Shown: piece by piece, positions 8,015-18,609 of the stretch
How the letters are laid out: each line of letters starts with the position of its first letter
Position numbering within the stretch: position 1 is the first letter of the stretch
Assembly: GCA_947447615.1 (NCBI GenBank)
Contig: CANFJQ010000002.1
Location: forward strand, 1 to 51,937
Reading direction: 5' to 3'
Length of the DNA stretch: 51,937 nucleotides
Origin: Comamonadaceae bacterium
GTDB lineage: Bacteria; Pseudomonadota; Gammaproteobacteria; Burkholderiales; Burkholderiaceae_C
Program-made: the position numbers and the translations under genes
Notes under the pieces: model-generated
The model's input: only the letters and a program-made list of their open reading frames with translations
The model's database searches: none
Told to the model about the DNA's origin: nothing

Positions 8015-9466
8015 ATGAACGCTGTATTGAAACCCATCAAAAACCAAGACTATGAAATTGCCGACCTGAGCCTCGCCGCTTGGGGTCGCAAAGAACTCAA
8101 CATTGCCGAGACCGAAATGCCCGGCCTGATGGCGATTCGCGAAGAATTCGCTAAGGCGCAACCCCTCAAAGGCGCGCGCATCACCGGATCGCTGCATATG
8201 ACGATCCAGACCGCCGTGCTGGTTGAAACCCTGCAAGCCCTGGGCGCGCAAGTGCGCTGGGCTTCTTGCAACATCTTCTCTACCCAAGACCACGCCGCCG
8301 CCGCCTTGGTGGCTGCCGGTACCCCGGTGTTTGCCTACAAAGGCGAGTCCCTGGAGGACTATTGGGATTACACCCACCGTATTTTTGAATTCGGCGGTAA
8401 AAAAGGCTCAGCCGCTGAAGGCCCGAACATGATTTTGGACGACGGCGGCGACGCCACGCTGCTCATGCACCTGGGCGCAAAGGCCGAGAAAGACCTCAAA
8501 GTACTGGCCAAGCCCGGCAGCGAAGAAGAAGTTTGCTTGTTCAAAGCCATCAAAGCCAAGCTCAAAGTCGACCCGACCTGGTACAGCCGCCGCCTGAAAA
8601 ACATCATCGGCGTGACCGAAGAGACCACTACCGGCGTACTTCGCTTGAATGAAATGGCCGCCCGTGGCGATTTGGCTTTCCGTGCCATCAACGTCAATGA
8701 TTCGGTGACCAAGAGCAAGTTCGACAACCTGTACGGCTGCCGCGAGTCCTTGGTCGATGCCATCAAGCGCGCTACCGACGTCATGATCGCCGGCAAAGTG
8801 GCCCTGGTGGCCGGTTACGGCGATGTGGGCAAGGGCTCGGCCCAAGCGCTGCGCGCCCTGTCCGCGCAAGTGTGGGTGACCGAGATCGACCCGATCAACG
8901 CTTTGCAAGCCGCTATGGAAGGCTACAAAGTCGTCACTATGGAATACGCAGCCGACAAGGCCGACATCTTTGTGTCCGCCACCGGCAACAAAAACGTCAT
9001 CACCTACAAGCACATGGCGGCCATGAAAGACCAAGCCATCGTCTGCAATATCGGCCACTTTGACAACGAGATCGATGTCGAATCCCTGTCCAAATGCAAG
9101 TGGGAAGAGATCAAGCCCCAAGTGGACCATGTGATTTTCCCGGCCAAAGGCAAAACGCCTGCCAAGCGCATCATCTTGTTGGCCAAAGGCCGCTTGGTGA
9201 ACCTGGGCTGCGGCACCGGCCACCCCAGCTTTGTGATGTCTTCCAGCTTTGCCAACCAGACGATTGCCCAGATCGAGCTGTTCACCAAGCCCAAGGAATA
9301 CAAAAACGGCAAGGTCTATGTGCTGCCCAAGCACCTAGACGAAAAAGTGGCCCGCCTGCACCTGAAGAAGGTTGGCGCCATGCTGACTGAGCTGACCCAA
9401 GAGCAGGCCGATTACATCGGCGTGAGCAAGGCCGGCCCCTACAAAGCGGACACCTACCGGTATTGA
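8015..9466 (+). CDS. ahcY: Adenosylhomocysteinase
   Basis: 483 residues. It hydrolyses S-adenosylhomocysteine to adenosine and homocysteine, relieving inhibition of methyltransferases. The NAD-binding [14 protein letters not shown] motif, the substrate-binding [11 protein letters not shown] region near the N-terminus and the C-terminal YKADTYRY all agree with the family. Length matches proteobacterial enzymes, which carry an extra loop. ATG 8015 has GGAG about 8 bases upstream; the longer in-frame extension would run through the riboswitch and is rejected. It is the first gene of ahcY-tlyA-metF and is controlled by the SAH riboswitch. Confidence 0.97.
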   Translation: MNAVLKPIKNQDYEIADLSLAAWGRKELNIAETEMPGLMAIREEFAKAQPLKGARITGSLHMTIQTAVLVETLQALGAQVRWASCNIFSTQDHAAAALVAAGTPVFAYKGESLEDYWDYTHRIFEFGGKKGSAAEGPNMILDDGGDATLLMHLGAKAEKDLKVLAKPGSEEEVCLFKAIKAKLKVDPTWYSRRLKNIIGVTEETTTGVLRLNEMAARGDLAFRAINVNDSVTKSKFDNLYGCRESLVDAIKRATDVMIAGKVALVAGYGDVGKGSAQALRALSAQVWVTEIDPINALQAAMEGYKVVTMEYAADKADIFVSATGNKNVITYKHMAAMKDQAIVCNIGHFDNEIDVESLSKCKWEEIKPQVDHVIFPAKGKTPAKRIILLAKGRLVNLGCGTGHPSFVMSSSFANQTIAQIELFTKPKEYKNGKVYVLPKHLDEKVARLHLKKVGAMLTELTQEQADYIGVSKAGPYKADTYRY

Positions 9467-9477
9467 TGCGCCACTGA

Positions 9478-10326
9478 ATGCGCATTGACCAATTGCTGGT
9501 GCACCGCCAGCATGCCAGCACCCGTTCGCAGGCGCAGCGCCTGATTGCCGATGGGGTGTTGTGGCAGCAAGGGGACGCGTGGAAACGCATCCTCAAAAAC
9601 GGCGACGAAGTCCCCGAGGACGCGCCGCTTAAGCTGCTCAATGCCCAAGAGGCGCGCTATGTGTCGCGCGGTGGTCTCAAGCTCGAGGCCGCCTTGGCGC
9701 ATGTGCAATTGGACGTCAGTGGCATGGCATGCCTGGATGTGGGCCAGTCCACCGGAGGCTTTACCGACTGCTTGTTGCAGCGCGGTGCAGCATCCGTGGT
9801 GGGTGTGGACGTCGGTAGCGCGCAGTTGCATCCGCAATTGCGCACCGACCCGCGCGTGCTATGTGTGGAAAAAGTCAATGCGCGCGCTTTGACAGCCGAC
9901 GATTTGCTGCAAGCCTACGAAGACAGCATTGGCGAGCAAGGGGTGTTTGATAGTGGCGAGGAGCCTGACGAAGACGAAGCAGCGGTGCCCAGTTTTTCAC
10001 CGGCTTTTGACCTGATCGTTGCGGACTTGTCCTTTATCTCGCAAACCTTGGTTTTGCCTGCGGTGGTCGCCCTGCTCAAGCCGGGCGGCAGCTTGCTCAC
10101 CCTGGTCAAGCCGCAGTTTGAACTGCAGCCCGGTCAGGTGGGCAAAGGCGGCATCGTCAAAGACGCATCTCTGTATCTATTTGTTGAGCAGCGCTTGCGT
10201 GATGCATGCGCCGCCCTTGGCCTGGAGGTCACTGCGTGGTTCGATTCCCCCATTGCCGGCGGGGATGGCAACCGCGAGTTTTTTATCTGCGCCCGGCATC
10301 CGGGCCTTGACCCTTCTTCCAAATGA
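9478..10326 (+). CDS. tlyA: TlyA-family S4-domain rRNA 2'-O-methyltransferase
   Basis: 282 residues. An N-terminal S4 RNA-binding domain (MRIDQLLVHRQHASTRSQAQRL) precedes an FtsJ-like methyltransferase domain. The K-D-K-E catalytic set is visible: RGGLKLEAAL, VADLSFIS, LVKPQFEL and NREFFI. The SAM loop is DVGQSTGGFTDC. TlyA enzymes methylate rRNA and are often misnamed hemolysins. An acidic, proline-containing insert of about 25 residues (around GEEPDEDEAAVPS) precedes motif IV. It starts 11 bases after the ahcY stop and is cotranscribed, so a SAM-consuming enzyme shares the SAH-sensing leader with the enzyme that removes its inhibitory product. Confidence 0.88.
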   Translation: MRIDQLLVHRQHASTRSQAQRLIADGVLWQQGDAWKRILKNGDEVPEDAPLKLLNAQEARYVSRGGLKLEAALAHVQLDVSGMACLDVGQSTGGFTDCLLQRGAASVVGVDVGSAQLHPQLRTDPRVLCVEKVNARALTADDLLQAYEDSIGEQGVFDSGEEPDEDEAAVPSFSPAFDLIVADLSFISQTLVLPAVVALLKPGGSLLTLVKPQFELQPGQVGKGGIVKDASLYLFVEQRLRDACAALGLEVTAWFDSPIAGGDGNREFFICARHPGLDPSSK

Positions 10327-10333
10327 GAACGCC

Positions 10334-11191
10334 ATGTTTTCTACCCCTCGGGTTCCAGTCAGTCTGGAATTCTTTCCTCCCAAGACCGTGGAAGGCGCTG
10401 ACAAACTGCGCTTAGTGCGCCAGCAACTTTCTGTTTTACATGCCCGTTTTTGCTCCGTGACCTACGGGGCCGGAGGCTCCACCCAAGAGGGCAGCCTGCG
10501 CACCGTGGCCGAGCTGGCGAGTGAAGGCGAATGCGCTGCGGCGCACTTCACCTGTATCCATGCGACGCAAGACTCGGTGCGCGCCCATTTGCACACCTTG
10601 CAGTCCATGGGCGTGCGCCATTTGGTGGCATTGCGCGGCGACTTGCCCGAGGACTATGTGCCGGGCGCATTTCCGTATGCCAGCGATTTGGTCGCCTTTG
10701 TGCGCCGGGAAACCGGCAAGGACTTTCATATCGAAGTGGCTTGCTATCCCGAAACGCATCCGCAGGCCGCGTCCCCGCAAGACGATGTGCGCGCCTTTGC
10801 CGCGAAAGTGCACGCTGGAGCGGACTCGGCCATCACCCAGTATTTTTACAACGCCGATGCGTACTTTCGCTTTGTCGAAGAGACGGCGGCCCTTGGGCTG
10901 GATATCGACGTGGTGCCGGGCATTTTGCCGATTGCCAACACCGGCCAGTTGCTGCGCTTTTCAGCGGCCTGCGGCGCAGAGATCCCTCGCTGGATACGCC
11001 AGCGCCTGGAAAGCTTTGGCCAGGACATGGCATCGGTACAAGCGTTTGGGCTGGAAGTGGTGACGCGCTTGTGCGAGCGTTTGCTCGCCGGCGGCGCGCC
11101 GGGCTTGCATTTCTACACGCTCAACCAGAGCGCGCCAACGCTGGCGATTTGCAATGAACTGGGGATGCTCCAGGGCGCACCGCAGCGCTAA
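10334..11191 (+). CDS. metF: 5,10-methylenetetrahydrofolate reductase
   Basis: 285 residues. It reduces methylene-tetrahydrofolate to methyl-tetrahydrofolate, the methyl donor for remaking methionine from homocysteine. The catalytic glutamate is in VSLEFFPPK, followed by FCSVTYGAGGSTQEG, HFTCIHAT and ITQYFYNADAYF. Length is standard for the bacterial FAD enzyme. ATG 10334 lies seven bases after the tlyA stop. Third gene of the SAH-riboswitch unit, completing the methyl cycle logic with ahcY. It converges with glgP, with only 16 bases between the stops and no evident terminator. Confidence 0.95.
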   Translation: MFSTPRVPVSLEFFPPKTVEGADKLRLVRQQLSVLHARFCSVTYGAGGSTQEGSLRTVAELASEGECAAAHFTCIHATQDSVRAHLHTLQSMGVRHLVALRGDLPEDYVPGAFPYASDLVAFVRRETGKDFHIEVACYPETHPQAASPQDDVRAFAAKVHAGADSAITQYFYNADAYFRFVEETAALGLDIDVVPGILPIANTGQLLRFSAACGAEIPRWIRQRLESFGQDMASVQAFGLEVVTRLCERLLAGGAPGLHFYTLNQSAPTLAICNELGMLQGAPQR

Positions 11192-11207
11192 GTGCGCGCA
11201 TGTAAGC

Positions 11208-13676
11208 TCACACTGTCACCGGTTTGGTTTTCCAGATCTCGCGGGCGTACTGTTCAATCGTGCGGTCCGCTGAAAACGGGCCCATGGCGGCGATGTTGTG
11301 CAGAGTCTTGAGCGCCCAGGCATCGGGCTTGCGGTAGGCGGCGTCGGCAGCGTCTTGGGCGGCGGCGTAGCTGGGGTAATCGGCCAGCAAAAGGTAGTGG
11401 TCGCCCCAGTTCACCAGCGCGTCATAAATATTTTGGTAGCGCTGGGGTTCGGCGGGGCTGAAGGCCCCGTCGCGGATGGCCAGCAGCACCTCTTCTAGCT
11501 CCGGGCAGGCATCCAAAGCCTGGCGCGGCTGGTATCCCGCAGCGCGGGTGGTAGCGACCTCGGGCGTGGTCAAGCCAAAGATAAAAATATTGTCTTCACC
11601 CACGCCATCAAGAATTTCCACATTCGCACCGTCCAGCGTTCCGATGGTCAGTGCGCCGTTGAGCGCGAGCTTCATATTGCCGGTGCCCGATGCCTCTGTA
11701 CCGGCGGTAGAAATCTGCTCGGACAAGTCGGCCGCCGGGATGATGCGCTCGGCTAGGCTGACGCTGTAATTGGGAATGAAGACGATCTTGAGTTTGTCAC
11801 CTACGCGCGGGTCATTGTTAACTGTGGTGGCCAGGTCGTTGATGAGTTGAATGATGAGCTTGGCCATGCGGTAAGCCGAGGCCGCTTTACCGGCAAACAC
11901 GATGACACGCGGCAGCACATTGGCCTCTGGATCGCGCAGGATGCGCTGGTAGCGCGCAATCACATGCAGCACATTGAGCAACTGGCGCTTGTATTCATGG
12001 ATGCGCTTGACCTGCACATCAAACATGGCGTCCACCGGCAGCGTAAGCCCCATGTTCGTCTGCACCCAATCTGCCAGCCGCTGCTTGTTGGCGCGTTTGG
12101 CATCTTGCAGCGCTTTGATCAGCGCTGGCTGGTTGGCCAGCGGCGCCAAAGCCCCGAGCTGGGTGAGGTCGCGCCGCCAGCCGGTGCCGATGTATTTGTC
12201 AAGCACCGCCGCCAGGGCGGGATTGGCCTGCGCCAGCCAACGGCGCGGTGTGATGCCATTGGTTTTATTGTTAAAGCGCGCCGGCCACACCTGCGCAAAA
12301 TCGGCAAATATCGATTGCTGCATCAGCCCCGAATGCAGGGCCGAAACCCCGTTGATCGAGTGGCTGGCCACGACCGCCAGATAGGCCATGCGCACCCTGC
12401 GCTCGCCTTGCTCGTCCACCAAAGAGACGCGCTGCAACAATTCAGGCCCAGCCCCCTGCGCAGTCAGATCTTCCAGAAAGCGCGCGTTGATATCAAAAAT
12501 GATTTGCAAATGGCGCGGCAGGATGCGCCCAAACATGTCCACCGGCCAGGTCTCCAGGGCCTCGTGCATGAGCGTGTGGTTGGTGTACGAGAAAACCCCT
12601 TGGCATAGCGTCCAAGCTTGGTCCCACGGCAGCGCATGTTCATCGAGCAGCAAGCGCATGAGCTCGGGAATAGCCAGCACCGGGTGGGTGTCGTTGAGGT
12701 GAATACTGACCTTGGCGGGCAGTTGATTGAAATCGGTATGGGTCTGGAGGTAGCGGCGTAGCAAGTCCTGCACGCTGGCGCTGACAAAGAAATATTCCTG
12801 GTGCAAACGCAATTCCCGGCCAGCTGGCGTGGAGTCGTCCGGGTAGAGCACGCGGCTGACGTTTTCGGAGTGGTTTTTGCTCTCTACTGCAGCGAAATAA
12901 TTTCCCCGGTTGAAAGCGCCGAGGTCGATTTCGTGGGTAGCTTTTGCCGACCACAAACGCAGCGTGTTGGTGGCCTGCGTGTCGTAGCCGGGGATGATGG
13001 TGTCGTAGGCCATGGCTTGCACTTCATGCGCGCTCACCCATTGGCACTTGCCATTTTCTTCCAGCACCTGGCCACCGAACTGCACCCGGTACACCACCTC
13101 GGGCCGGGCGAATTCCCAGGGGTTACCCTGGGTCAGCCAATAGTCGGGCACTTCCACCTGGCGACCGTCCACAATGGTCTGGCGGAACATGCCGTAGTCG
13201 TAGCGAATGCCGTAGCCATAACCGGCGATATTGAGGGTGGCCATCGCATCCAGAAAGCAGGCTGCTAAACGACCCAATCCGCCATTGCCCAAGGCCGCAT
13301 CGGGCTCAAGCTCACTGATCGCGGCCATATCCACGCCAAAATCGAGCAAGGCCTGCTGCATACGCGCGCGCAAACCCAGCGCCAACAGTGCGTTACCAAA
13401 GGTGCGCCCCACCAAAAATTCCATGGACAGGTAGTACACCCGCTTGGAATCCTGGGCGTACTGGGCCCGGGTGGTTTTCATCCAGCGTTCGATCAACTGG
13501 TCACGCACCGCATAGGCTGCAGCATTCAGCCAATCCTGCGCGCTCGCCGCCTGCGGGTCTTTGCCCACGCTGAACATCAGTTTGTTGGCAATCGCACGTT
13601 TGAGCGACTCCAGATCCCGCTTGGGGCTGTCGAAGGGAAAAGTGGCTTGGGGGGAGGTCAAATCAGAAATATTCAT
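11208..13676 (-). CDS. glgP: Glycogen/starch phosphorylase
   Basis: 822 residues, the usual size. It releases glucose 1-phosphate from the non-reducing ends of glycogen using PLP. The cofactor lysine sits near residue 668 in [14 protein letters not shown]. Other family marks are [22 protein letters not shown] near the N-terminus and NGITPRRWL in the middle. ATG 13676 ([20 protein letters not shown]) is chosen over a long upstream extension that would overlap glgA. It is the last gene of the leftward glycogen operon, 19 bases after glgA, so the degradation enzyme is cotranscribed with synthesis. Confidence 0.95.
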   Translation of the reverse strand: MNISDLTSPQATFPFDSPKRDLESLKRAIANKLMFSVGKDPQAASAQDWLNAAAYAVRDQLIERWMKTTRAQYAQDSKRVYYLSMEFLVGRTFGNALLALGLRARMQQALLDFGVDMAAISELEPDAALGNGGLGRLAACFLDAMATLNIAGYGYGIRYDYGMFRQTIVDGRQVEVPDYWLTQGNPWEFARPEVVYRVQFGGQVLEENGKCQWVSAHEVQAMAYDTIIPGYDTQATNTLRLWSAKATHEIDLGAFNRGNYFAAVESKNHSENVSRVLYPDDSTPAGRELRLHQEYFFVSASVQDLLRRYLQTHTDFNQLPAKVSIHLNDTHPVLAIPELMRLLLDEHALPWDQAWTLCQGVFSYTNHTLMHEALETWPVDMFGRILPRHLQIIFDINARFLEDLTAQGAGPELLQRVSLVDEQGERRVRMAYLAVVASHSINGVSALHSGLMQQSIFADFAQVWPARFNNKTNGITPRRWLAQANPALAAVLDKYIGTGWRRDLTQLGALAPLANQPALIKALQDAKRANKQRLADWVQTNMGLTLPVDAMFDVQVKRIHEYKRQLLNVLHVIARYQRILRDPEANVLPRVIVFAGKAASAYRMAKLIIQLINDLATTVNNDPRVGDKLKIVFIPNYSVSLAERIIPAADLSEQISTAGTEASGTGNMKLALNGALTIGTLDGANVEILDGVGEDNIFIFGLTTPEVATTRAAGYQPRQALDACPELEEVLLAIRDGAFSPAEPQRYQNIYDALVNWGDHYLLLADYPSYAAAQDAADAAYRKPDAWALKTLHNIAAMGPFSADRTIEQYAREIWKTKPVTV

Positions 13677-13695
13677 GGGCAATAGGCGCTTGAAA

Positions 13696-15162
13696 TTAGG
13701 GCGTTGAAATAAGTGATGCGTACAGATCGCGGTATTGCCGAGCGCTGTCCTGCCAGCTCGATGCAATTCGCATGCCGTTGTGGCGGACGCGGTTCCAGTC
13801 CGCCCGCCGACGGTACAGCGCAAAGGCGCGGCGCAGGGCGCTGCGGTAGGGTGTGCTGTCAAAAGCGTCAAATACAAAACCGGTGGCACTGCTGTCGTCC
13901 AGGGTTTCTAGGTCGGTATCTGTCACGGTATCGGCCAGACCGCCGACGCGGCGCACCAGCGGCAGGCTGCCGTATTTCATGCCATAGAGCTGGGTCAGCC
14001 CGCAGGGCTCAAAGCGCGAGGGCACCAGCGTCACGTCACTGCCGCCAAAAATGCGGTGCGCCAGCGCTTCGTCATAGTCCAGCCGTACCGCCACGCGTCC
14101 GGGGTAGGCATGCGCTTGCCCAGCCAGCGCATGCTCGAGCGCGGCGTCACCGCTGCCCAGCACCAGCAACTGGCCACCGCCGCCGACAATTTCCTCGATC
14201 CCGCCCAGCACCAGCGGCAGGCCTTTTTGCTCGGTCAGGCGGCCCACCAGAGTGAACAAGGGCGCATCGGGCAGCGCTTCCAAATCGGTCTCGGCTTGCA
14301 AGTGCGCTTTATTGAGGGCTTTGCCGGTTAGTTTGCGCATATCAAAGGGGTGAGGCAACAAGGCATCGTGCTTGGGATCCCACACGCTGCCGTCCACACC
14401 GTTCAAGATGCCGCTGAGCTGCGCCGCCCGGCTACGCAGCAATCCGTCTAAGCCAAAGCCCTGCTCTGCGGTCTGGATTTCGCGGGCATAAGTAGGGCTT
14501 ACGGTGCTGATGTGGTTTGCGTATACCAGGCCCGCTTTCATAAAAGAAACCTGCCCATAAAACTCAAGACCACCAACACTAAACGCACTGGCGGGCAAGC
14601 CCAGTTCGGGAAAACAGCCCGCGTCAAAGCAGCCCTGGTAGGCCAGGTTGTGAATGGTGAACAGAGAAGGAACCCGGTGCGGGCTGTCCCACAAGGCCAT
14701 GCAAGCAGGCGCCAGACCGGCATGCCAGTCATGGCAGTGCACCAATTGGGGACTCCATGCGCTGTCCAAACCGTAAGCCAGGTGCGCCGCGCCCCATCCC
14801 AGTGCAGCAAAACGCCGGTGGTTGTCGGTGTAGGGGTGATGCTGCGCGTCATGGTAGGGGTTGCCAGGCCGGTCATACAGGCCCGGCGCTAGCAGCACAT
14901 ACGCCTTGAGCGCCTGCCCCGCAGCACCCAGTCCGGGTAAGTGCCCCAAAACTACCTCGATGCGCTCGCCCCAGGGGGTGGTGAAATTGCCGATGGTCTG
15001 CGCTGCATGCAGGCCAGCCACTACCGCAGGGAAGCCCGGTAACAAGGGCCGCACATCGCAAGCTTGTGCGCCCAGTGCTGCGGGCAGAGCGCCTGCCACA
15101 TCGGCCAAGCCGCCGGTTTTGAGCAAGGGAAAAAGTTCGGAGCTAACTTGAAGAATACGCAT
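13696..15162 (-). CDS. glgA: Glycogen synthase (ADP-glucose, GT5)
   Basis: 488 residues. It transfers glucose from ADP-glucose to growing alpha-1,4-glucan. The ADP-glucose-binding KTGGLADV motif begins at residue 15. The C-terminal GT-B domain shows [23 protein letters not shown], with the conserved glutamate. ATG 15162 puts the KTGGL motif at its normal distance from the start; the GTG two codons earlier adds nothing. It sits between glgC (23 bases) and glgP (19 bases). Confidence 0.95.
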   Translation of the reverse strand: MRILQVSSELFPLLKTGGLADVAGALPAALGAQACDVRPLLPGFPAVVAGLHAAQTIGNFTTPWGERIEVVLGHLPGLGAAGQALKAYVLLAPGLYDRPGNPYHDAQHHPYTDNHRRFAALGWGAAHLAYGLDSAWSPQLVHCHDWHAGLAPACMALWDSPHRVPSLFTIHNLAYQGCFDAGCFPELGLPASAFSVGGLEFYGQVSFMKAGLVYANHISTVSPTYAREIQTAEQGFGLDGLLRSRAAQLSGILNGVDGSVWDPKHDALLPHPFDMRKLTGKALNKAHLQAETDLEALPDAPLFTLVGRLTEQKGLPLVLGGIEEIVGGGGQLLVLGSGDAALEHALAGQAHAYPGRVAVRLDYDEALAHRIFGGSDVTLVPSRFEPCGLTQLYGMKYGSLPLVRRVGGLADTVTDTDLETLDDSSATGFVFDAFDSTPYRSALRRAFALYRRRADWNRVRHNGMRIASSWQDSARQYRDLYASLISTP

Positions 15163-15185
15163 GCACACAAGCCGGGGCGGGACGC

Positions 15186-16475
15186 TTAGGGGGAAGTTAA
15201 TCCGTCGAGCATAGCTTGGGTTATCAATACCACGCCATTCTCGGTGCGCTCAAAACGCGCAGCGTCCAGCGCGGCGTCTTCGCCGACGACCAGGCCCTCG
15301 GGCAGTTCGCAGCCCCGGTCCACCACAATTTTGCGCAAACGGCAGCCCCGGCCTACTGTGACGTCGGGCAAAAAAACCGCTTGGTCAATCACGCAAAAAG
15401 AATGCACCCGCACGCCAGAAAACAAGACGGAATTACTCACTATCGAGCCCGAAACAATGCAACCGCCTGAGACCATGGTGTTGATCGCCTGCCCATGCTT
15501 GCCTTGGGCATCCTGCACAAACTTAGCCGGGGGGAGCTGGCGCTGGCTGGTCCAGATCGGCCAATTGGTGTCATAAATATCCAGCGCTGGCGTCACCGAT
15601 GCGAGGTCAAGATTGGCCTCCCAAAACGCGTCTATCGTGCCCACGTCACGCCAATAGGGTTCAGACTCCTGCGTGGACGACACACAGGACATGGAGAAGG
15701 GATGGGCAATTGCACGCCCTTCCTGTACCACGCGCGGAATCACATCTTTGCCAAAGTCGTGGCTGGACGATGCGTTGGCCAGGTCTTCTTCGAGCACGCG
15801 GTAGAGGTACGCTGCATTAAAGATGTAAATACCCATGCTGGCCAGCGCCACATCCGGTTTACCCGGCATGGGCTGGGGCTGTTCGGGCTTTTCATCAAAG
15901 CGGACGATGTTGCGTGCCGCTTCTATGGCCATGACCCCGAATGCACTGGCCTCTTGCAGCGGCACTTCGATACAGCCCACCGTGCAATCCATGCCACTTT
16001 CCACATGGTCTTTGAGCATCAGCGAGTAATCCATTTTGTACACATGGTCACCGGCCAGGATGACCACGTAATCCGGGTTGCTGCTTTGGATGATGTCCAG
16101 ATTTTGGTAAATCGCATCGGCGGTACCGCGGTACCAGTGTTCGTCATTGAGCCGTTGTTGGGCTGGCAACAGGTCCACCATCTCGTTGAGCTCGGCGCGC
16201 AAAAAACTCCAGCCACGCTGAATATGGCGCAATAGCGAATGCGATTTGTATTGGGTGATGACGCCAATACGCCGGATGCCGGAGTTGACACAGTTGGACA
16301 GTGCGAAGTCAACAATGCGGAACTTTCCACCGAAATACACCGCCGGCTTGGCGCGCTTATCGGTCAGCTGCTTCAAGCGGGAACCACGTCCACCGGCCAG
16401 CACCAGAGCGATGGTGCGGCGCACCAGCATATGGGGCTGCATGGAGGGCTTGTGCGGGGCATCTTTAGTGGACAT
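15186..16475 (-). CDS. glgC: Glucose-1-phosphate adenylyltransferase (ADP-glucose pyrophosphorylase)
   Basis: 429 residues. It makes ADP-glucose, the committed and normally allosteric step of bacterial glycogen synthesis. The N-terminal pyrophosphorylase motif ([25 protein letters not shown]) and [15 protein letters not shown] are intact. A left-handed beta-helix C-terminus ([19 protein letters not shown]) follows. Family knowledge suggests regulation by glycolytic intermediates. A clear GGAG lies upstream of ATG 16475. It is nine bases from glgX. Confidence 0.95.
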   Translation of the reverse strand: MSTKDAPHKPSMQPHMLVRRTIALVLAGGRGSRLKQLTDKRAKPAVYFGGKFRIVDFALSNCVNSGIRRIGVITQYKSHSLLRHIQRGWSFLRAELNEMVDLLPAQQRLNDEHWYRGTADAIYQNLDIIQSSNPDYVVILAGDHVYKMDYSLMLKDHVESGMDCTVGCIEVPLQEASAFGVMAIEAARNIVRFDEKPEQPQPMPGKPDVALASMGIYIFNAAYLYRVLEEDLANASSSHDFGKDVIPRVVQEGRAIAHPFSMSCVSSTQESEPYWRDVGTIDAFWEANLDLASVTPALDIYDTNWPIWTSQRQLPPAKFVQDAQGKHGQAINTMVSGGCIVSGSIVSNSVLFSGVRVHSFCVIDQAVFLPDVTVGRGCRLRKIVVDRGCELPEGLVVGEDAALDAARFERTENGVVLITQAMLDGLTSP

Positions 16476-16484
16476 GGGTCGCTC

Positions 16485-18599
16485 CTAAGGTGGTTCTTGT
16501 TGCGTTGATGTCGGTGCTGCGCTGGCAAGCCACAAACTCCCCGGTGGCAGCATTTCAACATGTTCCAAGCGTCTATTAGGGCTGTCCCCGCCAGCCGTGT
16601 CAATCAGAAGAAACCACGCCCCCGGCGGCAGCGTACAGCGCATCGGCTCGGACGCGCCGTTACACAGCAACAGGCAACTGGCATGCAGTGCATCGTTGTG
16701 GTGCGTATCACCTATTGCGGTGGCCCAGTCGAGCTGCACTGCCAGCGTGTGGCGCGCCGGATCGTTCCAATCCTGCGGACGCGGCGAGCTTGCATCGGCC
16801 AAAAACCACCGCGCCACCACGCCCTGGTCTGCACCTTCTGCTTGCCACCAGCCGCTACTGCGCAACACGGCGCGACTTTGGCGCAGCGCTTGTACCGAAG
16901 CGATGAAATCGGCATAGCCCGCATCGGCAGCTTCCCAGTCCAACCAGCTGATGGCGTTGTCCTGGCAGTAGGCGTTGTTATTGCCGCCCTGGCTGTGGCC
17001 GATGCTGTCACCGGCCTGCACCATGGGGGTACCCAGCGACAGCAGGGTGATCGCCAGCAGCACGCGCTGCCATTGGCTGCGTTGGGCGCGAACCTGCGGG
17101 TCTGCGCTATCGCCTTCGACACCGCAGTTGATGCTCAGGTTGTGGCCATGCCCGTCGCGGTTGTCTTCGCCATTGGTCTGGTTGCGCCGTTCGGTGTAGC
17201 GCAGCAGATCGGCTAAAGTAAAACCGTCGTGCGCAGCGACAAAATTTACGCTGCTATGGGCCGCCCGTGTGCGGGGTTCAAAGGTGTCGCTAGAGCCAGC
17301 CAGCCGCATAGCCCACTCGCCCAGGCCCCCATCGCGGTGCAGCCAAAAACTGCGCTGCGTATCGCGAAAGCGGTCGTTCCACTCTAGCCAAGCCGCCGGA
17401 AACTGCCCGAGCTGGTAACCGCCTTCGCCGATGTCCCAGGGCTCGGCCACGAGCGTGCAGCGCGACAAGAGCGGATCGTCCGCCAGGGCCTGCAACAGGG
17501 GCGCGCGGGCCGAAAACGCATAGTCCTCCTCTGCCGTACCGCGCCCCAGCGCCGGGGCTAGGTCAAAGCGAAAACCGTCTATTCCATAGTCCAGCACCCA
17601 GCTGCGCAGGCTTTGTAGCACCATGCGGATGACCAGCGGATGGTCTAGCCGCAAACAGTTGCCACAGCCGGTCCAGTTACGGTAGCGCGCCGGATCTTCC
17701 GAATCCAGGTGGTAGTAGGTCGCATTGTCGATACCGCGCAAGCCCAGGGTCGGGCCCTGCTCGTCGGTCTCGCCGCTGTGGTTGTAGACCACATCGAGCA
17801 GCACTTCCAATCCTGCATCGTGCAAGGCGCTGACCATGGCGCGCAACTCGCTGCGCGGCGTAGTGCCGGGCTGGCCACTCCAATAGCGCGCGGTCGGTGC
17901 GCTCCAGGCAATAGGGCTGTAGCCCCAGTAATTGCGCAGGTTCAGCGTGAGCAAGCGCAGCTCATCGGCGCAAGTAGCCAGGGGCATCAGGCTGACGGTG
18001 GTCACCCCCATTCTTTTGAGATGCGCAATGGCTGCCGGGTGGGCCAGCCCGGCATAGCTGCCGCGCAGTGCCGGGGGAATATCGGGGTGCAGGGCGCTAA
18101 AGCCTTTGACGTGCAATTCGCAAATCAGGCGTTGCGCCGGGTCAAGCACCGGGCCGCGCGCTGCGGGCGCAAAGGGCTCCACCACGATGGCTTTCATGGC
18201 CTGCTGCGCGTTGTCGCGCGTGTCTTGCAGCATGGGCGCGTCCGCGCGGTGGCCTAGGTGAATATCCTGCCCCTCGTAGCTACCCAAGACCGACGCGGCG
18301 CTGGGGTCGAGCAAAAGCTTGTGCGGATTGAAACGCTGGCCCTGCGCCGGTTTCCATGGGCCGTGCACGCGCCAACCGTAAATTAATCCGGCTGTTGCGC
18401 CGGGGAGCAGGGCTTGCCAGACACCGTCAACCGCCGCAGGCATGGGCAGGCGCTGCGTTTCGGTCTGGCCGTTGGCGTCAAACAGGCACAAGTCCACCGC
18501 TTGCGCATGGGGCGCTGCCAAAGCGAATTGCACGCCGCCGTCCACCACGCTTGCGCCCAGCAGCGCTACGCCATTCAGGCGCTGCAAGGCCGCGTTCAT
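16485..18599 (-). CDS. glgX: Glycogen debranching enzyme (isoamylase-type GH13)
   Basis: 704 residues. It cleaves alpha-1,6 branches left after phosphorylase action. An N-terminal CBM48-like domain is followed by the GH13 barrel: VVYNHSGETDEQGPTLGLRG, the nucleophile region DGFRFDLAPALGR, acid region TLVAEPWDIG, and NFVAAHDGFTLADLL. QGGNNNAYCQDNAISWLDW is characteristic of the GlgX/TreX group. ATG 18599 gives a start that fits homologues; the extension upstream to 18743 overlaps the end of glgB in another frame. Ten bases separate it from glgB. Confidence 0.93.
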   Translation of the reverse strand: MNAALQRLNGVALLGASVVDGGVQFALAAPHAQAVDLCLFDANGQTETQRLPMPAAVDGVWQALLPGATAGLIYGWRVHGPWKPAQGQRFNPHKLLLDPSAASVLGSYEGQDIHLGHRADAPMLQDTRDNAQQAMKAIVVEPFAPAARGPVLDPAQRLICELHVKGFSALHPDIPPALRGSYAGLAHPAAIAHLKRMGVTTVSLMPLATCADELRLLTLNLRNYWGYSPIAWSAPTARYWSGQPGTTPRSELRAMVSALHDAGLEVLLDVVYNHSGETDEQGPTLGLRGIDNATYYHLDSEDPARYRNWTGCGNCLRLDHPLVIRMVLQSLRSWVLDYGIDGFRFDLAPALGRGTAEEDYAFSARAPLLQALADDPLLSRCTLVAEPWDIGEGGYQLGQFPAAWLEWNDRFRDTQRSFWLHRDGGLGEWAMRLAGSSDTFEPRTRAAHSSVNFVAAHDGFTLADLLRYTERRNQTNGEDNRDGHGHNLSINCGVEGDSADPQVRAQRSQWQRVLLAITLLSLGTPMVQAGDSIGHSQGGNNNAYCQDNAISWLDWEAADAGYADFIASVQALRQSRAVLRSSGWWQAEGADQGVVARWFLADASSPRPQDWNDPARHTLAVQLDWATAIGDTHHNDALHASCLLLCNGASEPMRCTLPPGAWFLLIDTAGGDSPNRRLEHVEMLPPGSLWLASAAPTSTQQEPP

Positions 18600-18609
18600 C
18601 ACACTGCGC

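Noticed and set aside
8408-9334. Long minus-strand reading frame (308 codons) across ahcY
   Set aside because: It is the antisense shadow of a strongly biased GC-rich gene and has no domain pattern or ribosome binding site.
11847-12608. Plus-strand frame of 253 codons within glgP
   Set aside because: Shadow of glgP codon bias; the protein pattern is random and has no start signal.
15495-16235. Plus-strand frame of 246 codons within glgC
   Set aside because: Antisense of a well-supported gene with no recognisable fold.
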